Shown here: one piece after another, positions 1-8,237 of the stretch
Position numbering within the stretch: position 1 is the first letter of the stretch
Layout: every line of letters starts with the position of its first letter
Assembly: GCA_045107005.1 (NCBI GenBank)
Contig: JBGCFP010000162.1
Coordinates: forward strand, 1 to 20,067
Source: JBCCMA01 sp045107005
GTDB taxonomy: Bacteria; Pseudomonadota; Gammaproteobacteria; Steroidobacterales; JBCCMA01
DNA: 20,067 nt
Reading direction: 5' to 3'
Notes under the pieces: model-generated
Told to the model about the DNA's origin: nothing
Databases searched by the model: none
Seen by the model: only the letters and a program-made list of their open reading frames with translations
Made by a program: the position numbers and the translations under genes

Positions 1-615
1 GCTTTGCACAATTTCACGACCGTCGAGTACGATGATTAACTCGCCGTTCCCGCCAATCCGCACGGCGTCAGCGCCACCGAAGCGCAGGCGCAGTGCATCC
101 GGATCGCCGCCCGGGTGGACAACGAAATCGTACTCCAGTCGGCCGTCGTTGCCGTAATACTCAACATCGACGTTGGGGAGAATCGCAGGGTATCGAACAC
201 GCGAGAAATTGGGCACGTCTGTCAGCCAGTCTTCTGGTTTGCCCAACAAATAGTTGGTGTGAGCCGCCGACTTGCCGACGGCTTGCGGCGTGACACTCGT
301 GTCCATGTCATTGATCGAGATCGCCAGGCGCACGAACTCTGAAGATCCATTCGAGTCGTCGCTGATTCGCCGTAACGTTATTTCGGGCTGAGGTCGCAAC
401 GCGACGGAATAACCTTTGCCACGTGCGACGAAATCCACCGCCGCGTCAAACTGGCCGACATTGGATTCGAACCTTAATTCGGAATGACTGGGCGTCACGG
501 TTGGTGCTGTTGTGTCCACCGCGATGTTGGCGCCGACGCGCGGTCCGGCAAGGAAAAGTGTGATAAGCGTGTAAGCGCACACCGGCACAGGTTTGGTCAG
601 GATGGTCTTTTGCAT
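1..615 (-). CDS. SBBP/beta-propeller type exported protein, N-terminal part (runs off left edge)
   Basis: I translated the minus strand from an ATG at 615. The frame stays open for 205 codons to the window edge, so the 3' end is missing. A GGGGGG run lies about 5 nt before the ATG and can serve as ribosome binding site. Residues 1-29 look like a Sec signal peptide (basic start, hydrophobic core, cleavage near G-A). The mature part opens with FESNVGQFD, then VDFVARGKGY (61-70), HTNYLLGK (119-126) and VEYYGNDGRLEYDFVVHPG (151-169). Known family: this is the signature of the N-terminal domain that precedes SBBP beta-propeller repeats in large secreted or surface proteins (DUF7948-like). The substrate or partner is unknown, and the propeller itself would lie left of the window. 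The neighbouring minus-strand gene also encodes a secreted propeller protein, so both may act outside the inner membrane. Family assignment is from memory of the motif. Confidence 0.8.
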   Translation of the reverse strand, partial: MQKTILTKPVPVCAYTLITLFLAGPRVGANIAVDTTAPTVTPSHSELRFESNVGQFDAAVDFVARGKGYSVALRPQPEITLRRISDDSNGSSEFVRLAISINDMDTSVTPQAVGKSAAHTNYLLGKPEDWLTDVPNFSRVRYPAILPNVDVEYYGNDGRLEYDFVVHPGGDPDALRLRFGGADAVRIGGNGELIIVLDGREIVQS

Positions 616-632
616 GTTGCCCCCCCAGTATC

Positions 633-654
633 GAGGCAGCAGAAGCACTGCCTC
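633..654 (-). other. Hairpin in 5' leader of the SBBP protein gene
   Basis: GAGGCAG (633-639) and CTGCCTC (648-654) form a perfect 7-bp stem with an 8-nt loop, 17 nt upstream of the ATG at 615. There is no U-tract on either side, so it is not a typical terminator. It could be a leader structure or a protein binding site. Part of it (CTGAGGCAGTG on the minus strand) also occurs just before the next minus-strand gene. Confidence 0.35.
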
Positions 655-913
655 AGTGTTTTCGTCTTAAGTCGATCAAGCGTAACGGCTCAATCTCTGC
701 CGGCCGTGCGTCTTGAGAATGGCCGCGGGCCGAATCGCGCTGCTCTTCGATTTCTTGGATCGCTAGTAGCTGCTCGATAGCGACAACACTACTCGCCTTC
801 ATCTGTGCGGTAAATAGACGTCGAGAATTGCGCACGTTTCCAATGCACATTTTGTTGAGCGCAAAAGAAAATTGGCTTAACTTGTTTTCGTTATTGAACT
901 GGTCCAATTCTAA

Positions 914-1090
914 CGCACTCGTTTTCTTGCAGAGTCCGTCGCAAACGTAACGGCAACAACAGTCGGCAATACCGGTAAGCCAATGGACGTGAGCAAGCCA
1001 CCGCCGAATCGCAACATTTTCGACGAAGTGATTAGCAAGCCGTTCGACATCATGACTCTGATGCGGTCGGTTTTTCAGCGCTTGTCCTGA
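914..1090 (+). pseudogene. Possible remnant of a response-regulator receiver domain (C-terminal tail)
   Basis: A plus-strand frame is open from just after the stop at 911 to TGA at 1088-1090. The last residues, encoded from about 1021, read DEVISKPFDIMTLMRSVF and end QRLS. This matches the beta5-alpha5 end of CheY-like receiver domains, where the lysine of a K-P-F motif contacts the phosphorylation site. Nothing before it resembles the rest of a receiver: no acidic pocket or phospho-acceptor aspartate is present. There is no convincing start either; the only ATG in frame (983) lacks a ribosome binding site. I read it as the 3' scar of a deleted or decayed gene. The match is short, so chance similarity remains possible. 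Confidence 0.35.
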
Positions 1091-1155
1091 TTCGTTGTTC
1101 GGCTACGGGTGATAACCAAGAACGCATTGCCTATGGTGTGTTGTCGTCCCACACG

Positions 1156-4100
1156 CTACTGCAACGCACTTGGCCCCGGGGCACCAAAGAACCGCTGCCG
1201 CAGCACACCAAGATCCAGCACGTTGACAACCCCGTCGCCGTTAAAGTCAGCGTCGACATCGCCTGTGGCGAAAAACGCAGCCCGGAAAAGCCCCAAGTCT
1301 TCGATATTAACGATGCCGTCATTGGTCAAATCAGCGTCGCAGACATTACCAAAACCATCGCCGTTGCTATCACGCTGATCCGCATTGGCGTCCAGCGTGC
1401 ATACATCACAGGCGTCGCCGATGCCGTCACCGTCGGTGTCGGTTTGTGCGGCGTTGCTAACGGCTGGGCAGTTGTCATCGCCATCCAGAAGACCATCGCG
1501 ATCCCGATCACGGCCTACGCGTTCGCCACTGCCGGGCGGCACGGCGGTAAACGTCAACGAGTCTTGCGGGCCGCTAATCAGGGCGCGCAGGGCGGCCAGC
1601 GACAGCGGTGTTTCACCCGCTTTGTCGGACAGAAACAGCGCGCTGTTATCCATCGTGTAGTGGACAGGGGAGTCCGCAATCATGCCGCTGACGACCAGAT
1701 CGGCTTCGACGACGCTGCCACCCAAGACTTTCGATACGAATGGCGTGGTCGCACGGGTGACCAACAACTCGATGCGGTCCGTCACCAGACCGGCGTTGGC
1801 GGTTGTTTGTGTGATTTGCTGGCCGACAATGGGCGCCAGATCGGTATCGAACGCAAACATGAACTGCTCCATGTCGAGACGTGCCTGCTCGTTGGGAAAA
1901 CCCACCTGGTTGTTAAACGCCGGCGCAAAAACCGTGGCGTTAAAAAACCGAAACAACGTATCAGTGCTGCCGTCATGCAAAAAGCCGGTCCCGCGTATCT
2001 GAGCGCCGGTGTGCGGGCTACCGATATTGTTGAAGAAAGGCACCTGCGGCATGCCGAACATGCCCACCTTTTGATACATGTTGCGTAAGTGCGGGATCTT
2101 CATGATCTGTTCTTCGTTCTCGAAACTCGCGAGCGTGTCAGTGCCGAAAAAACCCTGCGACGCATCGAGGCCGTGGCAGCCCTCGCAGTTAAAGCCGTCC
2201 TGATTGCCGGTAATGTCAATGCGAAAACCGTCAGAGCGTCGGTCGCCCACGTAAAAATCCCGACCGGCCTGTTGCGAAGCGTTGAGCTGATTGTCGAGCG
2301 CGCGAACAGGGTTAGGTGGCAGAATCATGGACAGGGCGAACTGAGCAAACGCCGACATCTGTGCCACGTCGAGTTTATTCGCTCTGCCGACCAGACCTTC
2401 AAATGCGCCGTTGAAGTTCATGAACGAAATAAATTCGTCGCTGGCGTCGGTGCCGAACTCGCCGACGGCACGATCACCGCGCCAGTGCATCGCTCCTGAG
2501 TTTGCCATGCCGCGCAGCGTTTGCGTGGTCATCGGGCCTTTCATGGGGTGCAGCTGATTGATGTTGCCGGTGCCGTTGATGGTGTTGGAGTTCGCGCCGA
2601 AGAACTCTAGGTTGATCGTGTTGGGGTTGTTGATCACTTCGCCATCCGGATCGCCCAAATCCCACGACAGCCCGTCGAGATCGCCGAAGATGTGGCACGA
2701 CCCGCATGAGGCTTCCCCGTTCGACGACGTCAGATTGGCGTCGTACAGAAATTGCCGTCCGTCAACGACTGACGCAGGCTCAGGGTTGTGCAACGTCCGA
2801 TGCAGCGTTTCCTCTCCAGTGGCGGTGTCGATCACCGAGACACCGTTGTCAAATCGCGTCGCGACAAACAAACGCTGACCGTCAGCGCTCAATGCCAACC
2901 CGGTCGGGCCGCCGCCGCTCACGTCGATGTAATTGCCACTGTCGATCGTTGGATCGAAACTGTCGTCATCCAGTTCACTGGTGGCGAAGCGGCCGATTCG
3001 TGACGAGCCAAACGCGGCCACATACAACGTGTCGCCATCGGGCGAGAACGCCATCTCCAACGGCGTGGCGAGCGAGTGGTCAGCGGTGCCCGCAGGCGCT
3101 GGCGTGATGGCGTAGTTAATGTGCTTGTTGAGGTGACGAACCTCGACCTGCGTGCCGTCCAGAATACTGATTCGTGATTGGTGCAAGTTCCCCTGAACGG
3201 TGCTGCCACCGGTGGTGCCGGGGCCTTCAAAACGCGTGAGGTTTTGTGCGTCAGTATTGCTGACGTACAACTTGCCCGAGATGGGGTGAGTGATCATGTT
3301 AAACAAGATCGTGCCAACGCCGCGTGCGTCGTTAGTCACAGCCAGCGACTGTGCGTCGATCGCAAACACGTCCTGATCGGGCAGCGAGAAACGCACGCCG
3401 TTGCTCCAGTTGCGGGCGTCTTCATCGAGCCAGACGCCGGTCGACGGGTCCTGCTGGACGATCAATCCGGTCTCAGGTGCCTGATCACCGTGCACGTCAG
3501 CCGATGGACCCGGCAAACCGCCTGGAAGCTGGCCGTCGGCAAGACCGCCGGGAGATGTTTCGCCATCGCCGTCGCACGGCGCGTCGGTAAAACCATTGCA
3601 CACGGCGCCCTCGGACACGACAGCGGTGCGGTTGCCGGACATGAACACGGCGGCGTAAACCGTACTGCCGTCGGGACTAGTGGTCAGCGCGCGCGGCGTA
3701 TCACCAAACATCGATACGATGCGTTCGGGCACACCGCCCGCGGCATCGCCCGGCGACTGCGCGTCAAAAACCCACACGTCAGCGCGTCCAATGCCCGGTG
3801 TTGTTAACTGTGGGTCACCGGCACCGGGAACCGTAGCAAGCGCGGCGTCCATACGACGTTGTCCGCGATGCGCTGTCGCGATAAACGCACGCTGTTGATC
3901 GTTACCGGCGAACACAATACCGCGGGGTTCGTCACCAACGAGCAAGGTGCGTGTAATGCGTGGCGATCCGGTCAAATCGACAACGCTGACGCTGTCGGAT
4001 AAATGGTTTACAACCCAGGCTTCCATCGAATCGGCCTGTTCGCGAATCGCAACGGCAACGGGCTCCAGGCCCACTAACAATGAAGACCGATGAACCAGTC

Positions 4101-4302
4101 CGTCAGACTTCACCTCGAACACTTCGAGTCGGTTGTCCGGCGTGTTCAAAACCAGCAGCGTATTGCCGTCCTGCGTGAGCGCAATGGGCTGCACCGGACC
4201 AGACTCAAAGTGTACGAAATCGATCGCAGAGGCGGGCAACGTCGTCATCGCCACAAGAACAAAAACCGCGCGCAGGGCGCAAATAAGCGGGCCATTAGAC
4301 AT
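1156..4302 (-). CDS. Secreted beta-propeller / di-heme cytochrome c peroxidase-like protein with TSP3 repeats and dockerin-like C-terminus
   Basis: I start at ATG 4302 rather than the longer frame from 4377. This ATG has TGAGG 8 nt upstream and opens a clean signal peptide (residues 1-26, ending PASA). Residues about 30-530 contain YVTN/cytochrome D1-like propeller blades, with repeated patterns such as TTSPDGSTVYAAVF and ALSADGQRLFVAT. CGSCH (533-537) and CEGCH (706-710) are two covalent c-type heme sites. TLRGM, MHWRGDR and GTGFLHDGS are typical of the di-heme cytochrome c peroxidase/MauG-like superfamily. Residues about 931-978 are thrombospondin type 3 calcium repeats (DxDxDG, DNCP). Residues about 980-1038 hold two dockerin-like DxNxDGxVN...DL repeats. 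It is probably exported, loaded with heme in the periplasm, and either kept there or displayed outside. An electron-transfer or oxidative role is inferred; the substrate is unknown. No cohesin partner is seen nearby. Confidence 0.88.
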   Translation of the reverse strand: MSNGPLICALRAVFVLVAMTTLPASAIDFVHFESGPVQPIALTQDGNTLLVLNTPDNRLEVFEVKSDGLVHRSSLLVGLEPVAVAIREQADSMEAWVVNHLSDSVSVVDLTGSPRITRTLLVGDEPRGIVFAGNDQQRAFIATAHRGQRRMDAALATVPGAGDPQLTTPGIGRADVWVFDAQSPGDAAGGVPERIVSMFGDTPRALTTSPDGSTVYAAVFMSGNRTAVVSEGAVCNGFTDAPCDGDGETSPGGLADGQLPGGLPGPSADVHGDQAPETGLIVQQDPSTGVWLDEDARNWSNGVRFSLPDQDVFAIDAQSLAVTNDARGVGTILFNMITHPISGKLYVSNTDAQNLTRFEGPGTTGGSTVQGNLHQSRISILDGTQVEVRHLNKHINYAITPAPAGTADHSLATPLEMAFSPDGDTLYVAAFGSSRIGRFATSELDDDSFDPTIDSGNYIDVSGGGPTGLALSADGQRLFVATRFDNGVSVIDTATGEETLHRTLHNPEPASVVDGRQFLYDANLTSSNGEASCGSCHIFGDLDGLSWDLGDPDGEVINNPNTINLEFFGANSNTINGTGNINQLHPMKGPMTTQTLRGMANSGAMHWRGDRAVGEFGTDASDEFISFMNFNGAFEGLVGRANKLDVAQMSAFAQFALSMILPPNPVRALDNQLNASQQAGRDFYVGDRRSDGFRIDITGNQDGFNCEGCHGLDASQGFFGTDTLASFENEEQIMKIPHLRNMYQKVGMFGMPQVPFFNNIGSPHTGAQIRGTGFLHDGSTDTLFRFFNATVFAPAFNNQVGFPNEQARLDMEQFMFAFDTDLAPIVGQQITQTTANAGLVTDRIELLVTRATTPFVSKVLGGSVVEADLVVSGMIADSPVHYTMDNSALFLSDKAGETPLSLAALRALISGPQDSLTFTAVPPGSGERVGRDRDRDGLLDGDDNCPAVSNAAQTDTDGDGIGDACDVCTLDANADQRDSNGDGFGNVCDADLTNDGIVNIEDLGLFRAAFFATGDVDADFNGDGVVNVLDLGVLRQRFFGAPGPSALQ

Positions 4303-4477
4303 AAACACTGCCTCAGAAGAAGGGTTTAAACTCAGGTCCGTTAGACCGCCGTGCGCGCGGAGATATCGGTAAATCACGGTGTATTCCGGTCCGTCGGGCC
4401 TTTTTTATCGACCCAGTATAGCGCGGACGGCCCGGTGCCCGCGATTGGCCGATGTGCGTCGCTTTGGCCGCTAAGGT

Positions 4478-4483
4478 TACAAT
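4478..4483 (+). promoter_or_regulatory. Putative -10 box of the FHA-GGDEF gene
   Basis: TACAAT matches five of the six bases of the sigma70 -10 consensus and ends 5 nt before the ATG at 4489. A start of transcription 6-7 nt downstream would fall on the ATG, giving a leaderless or nearly leaderless mRNA. No good -35 is found at 16-18 bp, so the call is tentative. Confidence 0.35.
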
Positions 4484-4488
4484 GGGGC

Positions 4489-5424
4489 ATGGCGACGTCG
4501 CAGGACAGGCCCGTTACCGAGGCCGACGAACACACGCACATCACGCACGTAGGCGATCTCGCCAGCGTGATGGGAACGAGTGCCCCTTACTTGAGTATTG
4601 TGCACCCTCGCGACGCGATCATTTCGTTCGAGCTAAACGAAAAGGGATTGATTCTGGGCCGCGGCATTTCCTGCGATCTGCAGTTGCCTTCCGGTGTCAT
4701 CTCAAGGCGCCATTGCAAAGTGAGTTGTGTCGGTCAGTCAATCGTTGTTGAAGACCTTGCGTCGACCAACGGCACCTACCTGGATAACCAACGCGTCGAG
4801 CGCGCGTTTTTATCGCCGAGCAATCAACTTCGCGTCGGTCCGTTTTTGCTCAAGCTCGAATACAAAGGCTTCATGGAAATTCGTGCGCAGAATCAACTGC
4901 TGCAAGCAGCGCGTATGGATCCGTTAACCGGTATCGCGAACCGCGGTTGGTTTATCGCGCAAGCCGCGCGCATGCTCGCGGGCATGAAAGACCCAACGCG
5001 CATGTTGACCGCGGTGCTGGTCGATATTGATCGGTTCAAAAACGTCAACGATCAGTTTGGGCATGCGGCAGGCGACGCGGTGCTGAACGGCGTGGCGAAA
5101 ATTCTCGACAGCGAAAAACACGACTCCCATCTGCTTGGCCGCTTCGGGGGCGAAGAATTTGTCATGTTGCTCCCGGATACAGGCCGCCAGGAAGCGCTGA
5201 TCCTGTGCGATCGTGCGCGCGAAGAAATCGCTAATAAAACGTTTAAATTCGAGGGCTTGGGGCTCAATGTCAATGTGTCCATTGGCATGGCAACGGCGAC
5301 TCAGGGTGAAGTCGTCAGTCTCGAATCCCTGATCAGCGATGCTGACGGGGCGATGTATCGAGCCAAGCGTCTGGGGCGCAATCGGGTCTGCTACACGCCT
5401 ATCGACGAGGACCCTCAATACTGA
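4489..5424 (+). CDS. FHA domain - GGDEF diguanylate cyclase
   Basis: This 311-residue cytoplasmic protein should make cyclic-di-GMP from two GTP. An FHA domain (about 53-120) carries the expected LILGR, SRRH (72-75) and STNGTYLDN motifs, so it should bind a phosphothreonine peptide and may link the cyclase to a Ser/Thr kinase. The GGDEF domain (about 140-305) has DPLTG, VDIDRFK (metal/GTP-binding aspartate) and an intact GGEEF signature (220-224). The inhibitory I-site RxxD is absent: the corresponding residues read H-D-S-H, so classical product inhibition is not expected. I chose ATG 4489; an upstream in-frame ATG at 4351 would add 46 residues without domain character, reaching back toward the divergent gene. 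The 3' end overlaps the convergent PAS-GGDEF-EAL gene by 26 bp. No transmembrane segment is seen. Confidence 0.9.
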   Translation: MATSQDRPVTEADEHTHITHVGDLASVMGTSAPYLSIVHPRDAIISFELNEKGLILGRGISCDLQLPSGVISRRHCKVSCVGQSIVVEDLASTNGTYLDNQRVERAFLSPSNQLRVGPFLLKLEYKGFMEIRAQNQLLQAARMDPLTGIANRGWFIAQAARMLAGMKDPTRMLTAVLVDIDRFKNVNDQFGHAAGDAVLNGVAKILDSEKHDSHLLGRFGGEEFVMLLPDTGRQEALILCDRAREEIANKTFKFEGLGLNVNVSIGMATATQGEVVSLESLISDADGAMYRAKRLGRNRVCYTPIDEDPQY

Positions 5425-7924
5425 TGACCCGATCTCCGGGTTTACCGTAGTCGCGCAGCGGCGCCGGCTTGGCCAGATAAAACCCCTGCGCGTAGTCCAC
5501 GCCCATTTCTTCGAGTCGACCCACGACCGATTCATCTTCCACGTATTCCGCCACGGTCAGTTTGCCCATGGCGTGAGCAATATCGTTGATTGACGCAACG
5601 AGCGCGCGGTCAATGGGATCGGACGCCATGTTACGCACGAACATCCCGTCGATTTTCACTACGTCGACCGGCAGCGATTTGAGGTAGGCAAACGACGAGA
5701 CGCCGCTGCCGAAATCGTCCAGCGCAAATCGGCAGCCGAGCGCTTTGAGCGTGTTGATAAATTCGGTGGCAAGTTCAAGGTTTGCGATCACGCCGGTCTC
5801 GGTGATTTCAAAGCAGATCTTTTTGGCCAGCGGGTTGGACGGGCCGATGCGACGCACCAGACGCGTCAAGAATTCGGTGTCGGTGAGCGACTGGCTCGAC
5901 AAGTTTATGCAGCACAGGTCGAGCCCGTCGGCCGCGTGCGGATTGGCGGCAAAGTAGCGCAGTACGTGATCGCACACCCAGGCGTCGATGCGTACGGCCA
6001 GCTGATAGTTTTCAGCGGCGCGCAGAAATTCGTCGGGCCGGACAAACGTGTCGTCAGTGGCATCCGGTAAGCGCAGCAACACTTCCATCGCGCGACCGCG
6101 TTGCGGATCACGGCTCAAGCTTCGAATGGGTTGGTAAAAAAGCTCAAACAGGTCGTCGTCAACGGCTTTTTGCAGTCGAGATACCCAGGCCATTTCACCC
6201 TGACGTCGAACGATTTCCAAATCGTCCGAGGTGTAATAAACGACGCGATTGCGGCCCTGGTCTTTGGCGGTAAAACACGCCGAGTCAGCAAACGACAACA
6301 ACTGCGCCTGGGTGCCCTGCGTGGTCGCCAGGTCCACCACGCCAATGCTGCCCGTTGCCCGAAACGACTGACCGGCCGCTTCGAAACGGTCGCTTGCCAG
6401 CGCGAGGCAGATTTCTTCGGCGCGGCGTCGCGCATCCACCAATGGGCAGCCGCGAAACAGGATCGCGAACTCGTCGCCACCGAGGCGCGCCAGCGCATCG
6501 CACTCGCGTACGTGACGCGACAACAGTCTGGAGACTTTCAGCAAAAGTTGATCGCCCACGTCGTGGCCGCAGGTTTCGTTGATCACTTTGAAGTGATCCA
6601 GGTCGAGATAGCACAGTACGCTGTTGGCGCCCGATTCATCGCGCTCAACCAGCGCAGCGGTTAGCTCGCGCTCAAACCGGCGACGATTTGCCAGCCCGGT
6701 CAACAGGTCGAAATTCTCCTGATAGCGGAGTTTTTCCGACAGACGGCGCGCGTAGGTGATGTCTTCGCACACGATCAACAGCTCGCTTTGGCCGTCCGCA
6801 TCCACGAGGCGGGCCGCGACGCGCACCCACAGATCGCAACCGTCCTTACGCACCAGGCAAGTTTCCCAGTGATGGACAACGCCCGGTTCGTTTTTGCAGT
6901 GACGCACGTATTCGGCCACTTGGGCGCGCTGACTTGGCAGGTGCAGATCGAGCGCATCACGGGTGACCAACTCATCAGGGCGATAGCCCAAATGCTCGGC
7001 ACCGTATCGATTCACCGACTCGATCAGACCGTCCGGGCTGATGCAGAAAAACATCGCGGGATTTTGATCAAACAATATGCGCGCATGCTGTTCGCGTTCG
7101 CTGCTGGTGGAAACGGTTGACGGTGCGTCGGCCATCAACACGCCGCGAGCAATGGCGCGGCGTTTGTCGGGTGTTTGGCGCACCCGAAGGTTGGCGCGCA
7201 GCGTCACGACGCGACCGTCCGCCCGGCGAATCTGAAAGCGCAGCGGTTCGCCAGCTTCCACGGTTTGGCGCAACGTTGCCGGTGACAGGCGAGGGCGGTC
7301 GTCCCGCAACGTGATCTGGCGCAAAAAATCGGGTTGGGACAACCAGGTCTGACGCGGGTAGCCGGTCAGTTGTTCGATGCTGTCGCTCACATGGCCCATG
7401 CGCCAGTCGGGCAATCGGGCGGTGAACATCACCGCGTTGCCGTCCTGCGCGGCGCGGCGGTAGCGAGCGATTTCGGCACGCAGGGCGTCTTCGACCCGGC
7501 GATTTTGCGTTACATCGTGAATCAGGCCGGAGACGTCGCCGTAGCCATTGCGCGACCCTTCGATATTGATCCATCGCACGCTCTTCGACGAGGTGGCAAC
7601 GGGTAACGTTACTCGAAACGCATCGCGCCCGGACAGCGCGCGGGTCAGTTTCGCGCCGTGCTCCGCGTCAGTGTGGGCGACGAGTGTGTGCAGATCATCG
7701 GCGGTGCCTTCGGGCAACCAGCCGGGCGTGCCGGACGGCCACGACCAGGTTGACTGGCGCGCATCGTACTGCCACGTTGCAACGCGTGCGCTGTTCGCCC
7801 CGCCCGTGGTGGACGCGCGACCGGTGATCGATTCATTCATCGGCACTGCCAAGTCAACGGCGCTTTGATTATTGGTCTGTCGATCGTACGTCGCGCGCTC
7901 TACCCGTACGGATCGGTTCGTCAC
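5399..7924 (-). CDS. PAS-PAS-PAS-GGDEF-EAL cyclic-di-GMP signalling protein
   Basis: This is a soluble bifunctional cyclic-di-GMP enzyme. Residue numbers here count from an upstream ATG at 8026. Three PAS-like regions lie at about 85-175, 185-298 and 312-430. The GGDEF domain (about 438-600) has an intact GGDEF at 516-520 and an I-site RECD at 507-510. The EAL domain (about 612-860) has EVL in place of EAL, but keeps the metal and catalytic residues: E648, N708, E740, DD 770-771, K791, E827/E830 and Q847. Both activities may therefore be functional. Start choice is uncertain. GTG 7924 has GAGG about 6-8 nt upstream; ATG 8026 adds 34 residues of low-complexity character; ATG 7840 has a poor ribosome binding site. 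The gene is divergent from the BlaI operon and its 3' end is antisense to the FHA-GGDEF gene. Confidence 0.88.
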   Translation of the reverse strand: MTNRSVRVERATYDRQTNNQSAVDLAVPMNESITGRASTTGGANSARVATWQYDARQSTWSWPSGTPGWLPEGTADDLHTLVAHTDAEHGAKLTRALSGRDAFRVTLPVATSSKSVRWINIEGSRNGYGDVSGLIHDVTQNRRVEDALRAEIARYRRAAQDGNAVMFTARLPDWRMGHVSDSIEQLTGYPRQTWLSQPDFLRQITLRDDRPRLSPATLRQTVEAGEPLRFQIRRADGRVVTLRANLRVRQTPDKRRAIARGVLMADAPSTVSTSSEREQHARILFDQNPAMFFCISPDGLIESVNRYGAEHLGYRPDELVTRDALDLHLPSQRAQVAEYVRHCKNEPGVVHHWETCLVRKDGCDLWVRVAARLVDADGQSELLIVCEDITYARRLSEKLRYQENFDLLTGLANRRRFERELTAALVERDESGANSVLCYLDLDHFKVINETCGHDVGDQLLLKVSRLLSRHVRECDALARLGGDEFAILFRGCPLVDARRRAEEICLALASDRFEAAGQSFRATGSIGVVDLATTQGTQAQLLSFADSACFTAKDQGRNRVVYYTSDDLEIVRRQGEMAWVSRLQKAVDDDLFELFYQPIRSLSRDPQRGRAMEVLLRLPDATDDTFVRPDEFLRAAENYQLAVRIDAWVCDHVLRYFAANPHAADGLDLCCINLSSQSLTDTEFLTRLVRRIGPSNPLAKKICFEITETGVIANLELATEFINTLKALGCRFALDDFGSGVSSFAYLKSLPVDVVKIDGMFVRNMASDPIDRALVASINDIAHAMGKLTVAEYVEDESVVGRLEEMGVDYAQGFYLAKPAPLRDYGKPGDRVISIEGPRR

Positions 7925-8237
7925 CTCGCCCCTCTTTATAAGATGGGCGCATCCCGTTGCGACGAACGTTCGTGATGGTACCGGATTGGCAGGTGAGAAT
8001 GCATCCGAATGCAGGTTTTTGCGCATTTGCCTGGCAAGTTGTTGCCTGCGGGCCTCGTGGCAATTGTCCCGGGGCGAACGACTCGATCGGCCATAAATGA
8101 ATGAATTTGGGCAGTTTTGCTGGCGGCCAGGCGCTCCGTTGGTGGTTCGTCGCGACCGGCCGCCTTTGGTTAATTACGTCAATCTTCGTGGATACGGTTA
8201 TACTCGGTTTTCCAATTTGAGCGGGGATTTACGCACA
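7925..8237. other. Divergent intergenic region between the GGDEF-EAL gene and the BlaI operon
   Basis: About 313 bp. It contains a perfect 12-bp palindrome, ACGAACGTTCGT, at 7962-7973. On the minus strand a TTATAA (-10-like) at 7936-7941 lies just before the GTG 7924 start, and the palindrome sits about where its -35 region would be. On the plus strand TATACT (8199-8204) is a candidate -10 for the BlaI gene. If ATG 8026 were the true start of the minus gene, the palindrome would be inside its coding sequence. No RNA gene or convincing small protein was found here. Confidence 0.4.
8199..8204 (+). promoter_or_regulatory. Putative -10 box of the BlaI-M56-MscS operon
   Basis: TATACT is a good sigma70 -10 match, 33 nt before ATG 8238. 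That would give a leader of about 27 nt containing GGGGA as ribosome binding site. The only TTG-type -35 (TTGGTT, 8166-8171) is about 27 bp away, too far for a standard promoter. No clear BlaI-type TACA-TGTA operator was recognised. Confidence 0.35.

Larger units (their letters stand above)
616..1155. other. 540-bp intergenic region without an intact gene
   Basis: This gap separates two minus-strand genes and is visibly more AT-rich around 800-930 than the genes on either side. It holds a small hairpin in the leader of the 615 gene (633-654) and a probable response-regulator gene remnant on the plus strand (914-1090). A minus-strand frame of 84 codons (653-907) is open, but it needs a TTG start without a ribosome binding site and resembles nothing I recognise, so I do not call it. 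I found no convincing -35/-10 pair for the 615 gene and no clear terminator for the 1156 gene. Confidence 0.5.

Noticed and set aside
653..907. 84-codon minus-strand frame in the left intergenic region
   Set aside because: It needs a TTG start, has no ribosome binding site, lies in an AT-richer non-coding-looking stretch and resembles no family I know.
1138..2088. Long plus-strand frame of 316 codons
   Set aside because: It is antisense to the clearly coding TSP3/dockerin and heme region of the minus-strand gene and has no domain of its own.
4388..4406. Short GC hairpin followed by six T on the plus strand, terminator-like
   Set aside because: No plus-strand gene ends upstream of it; it lies in a divergent promoter region and the 5-bp stem includes a G-T pair, so a chance structure is more likely.
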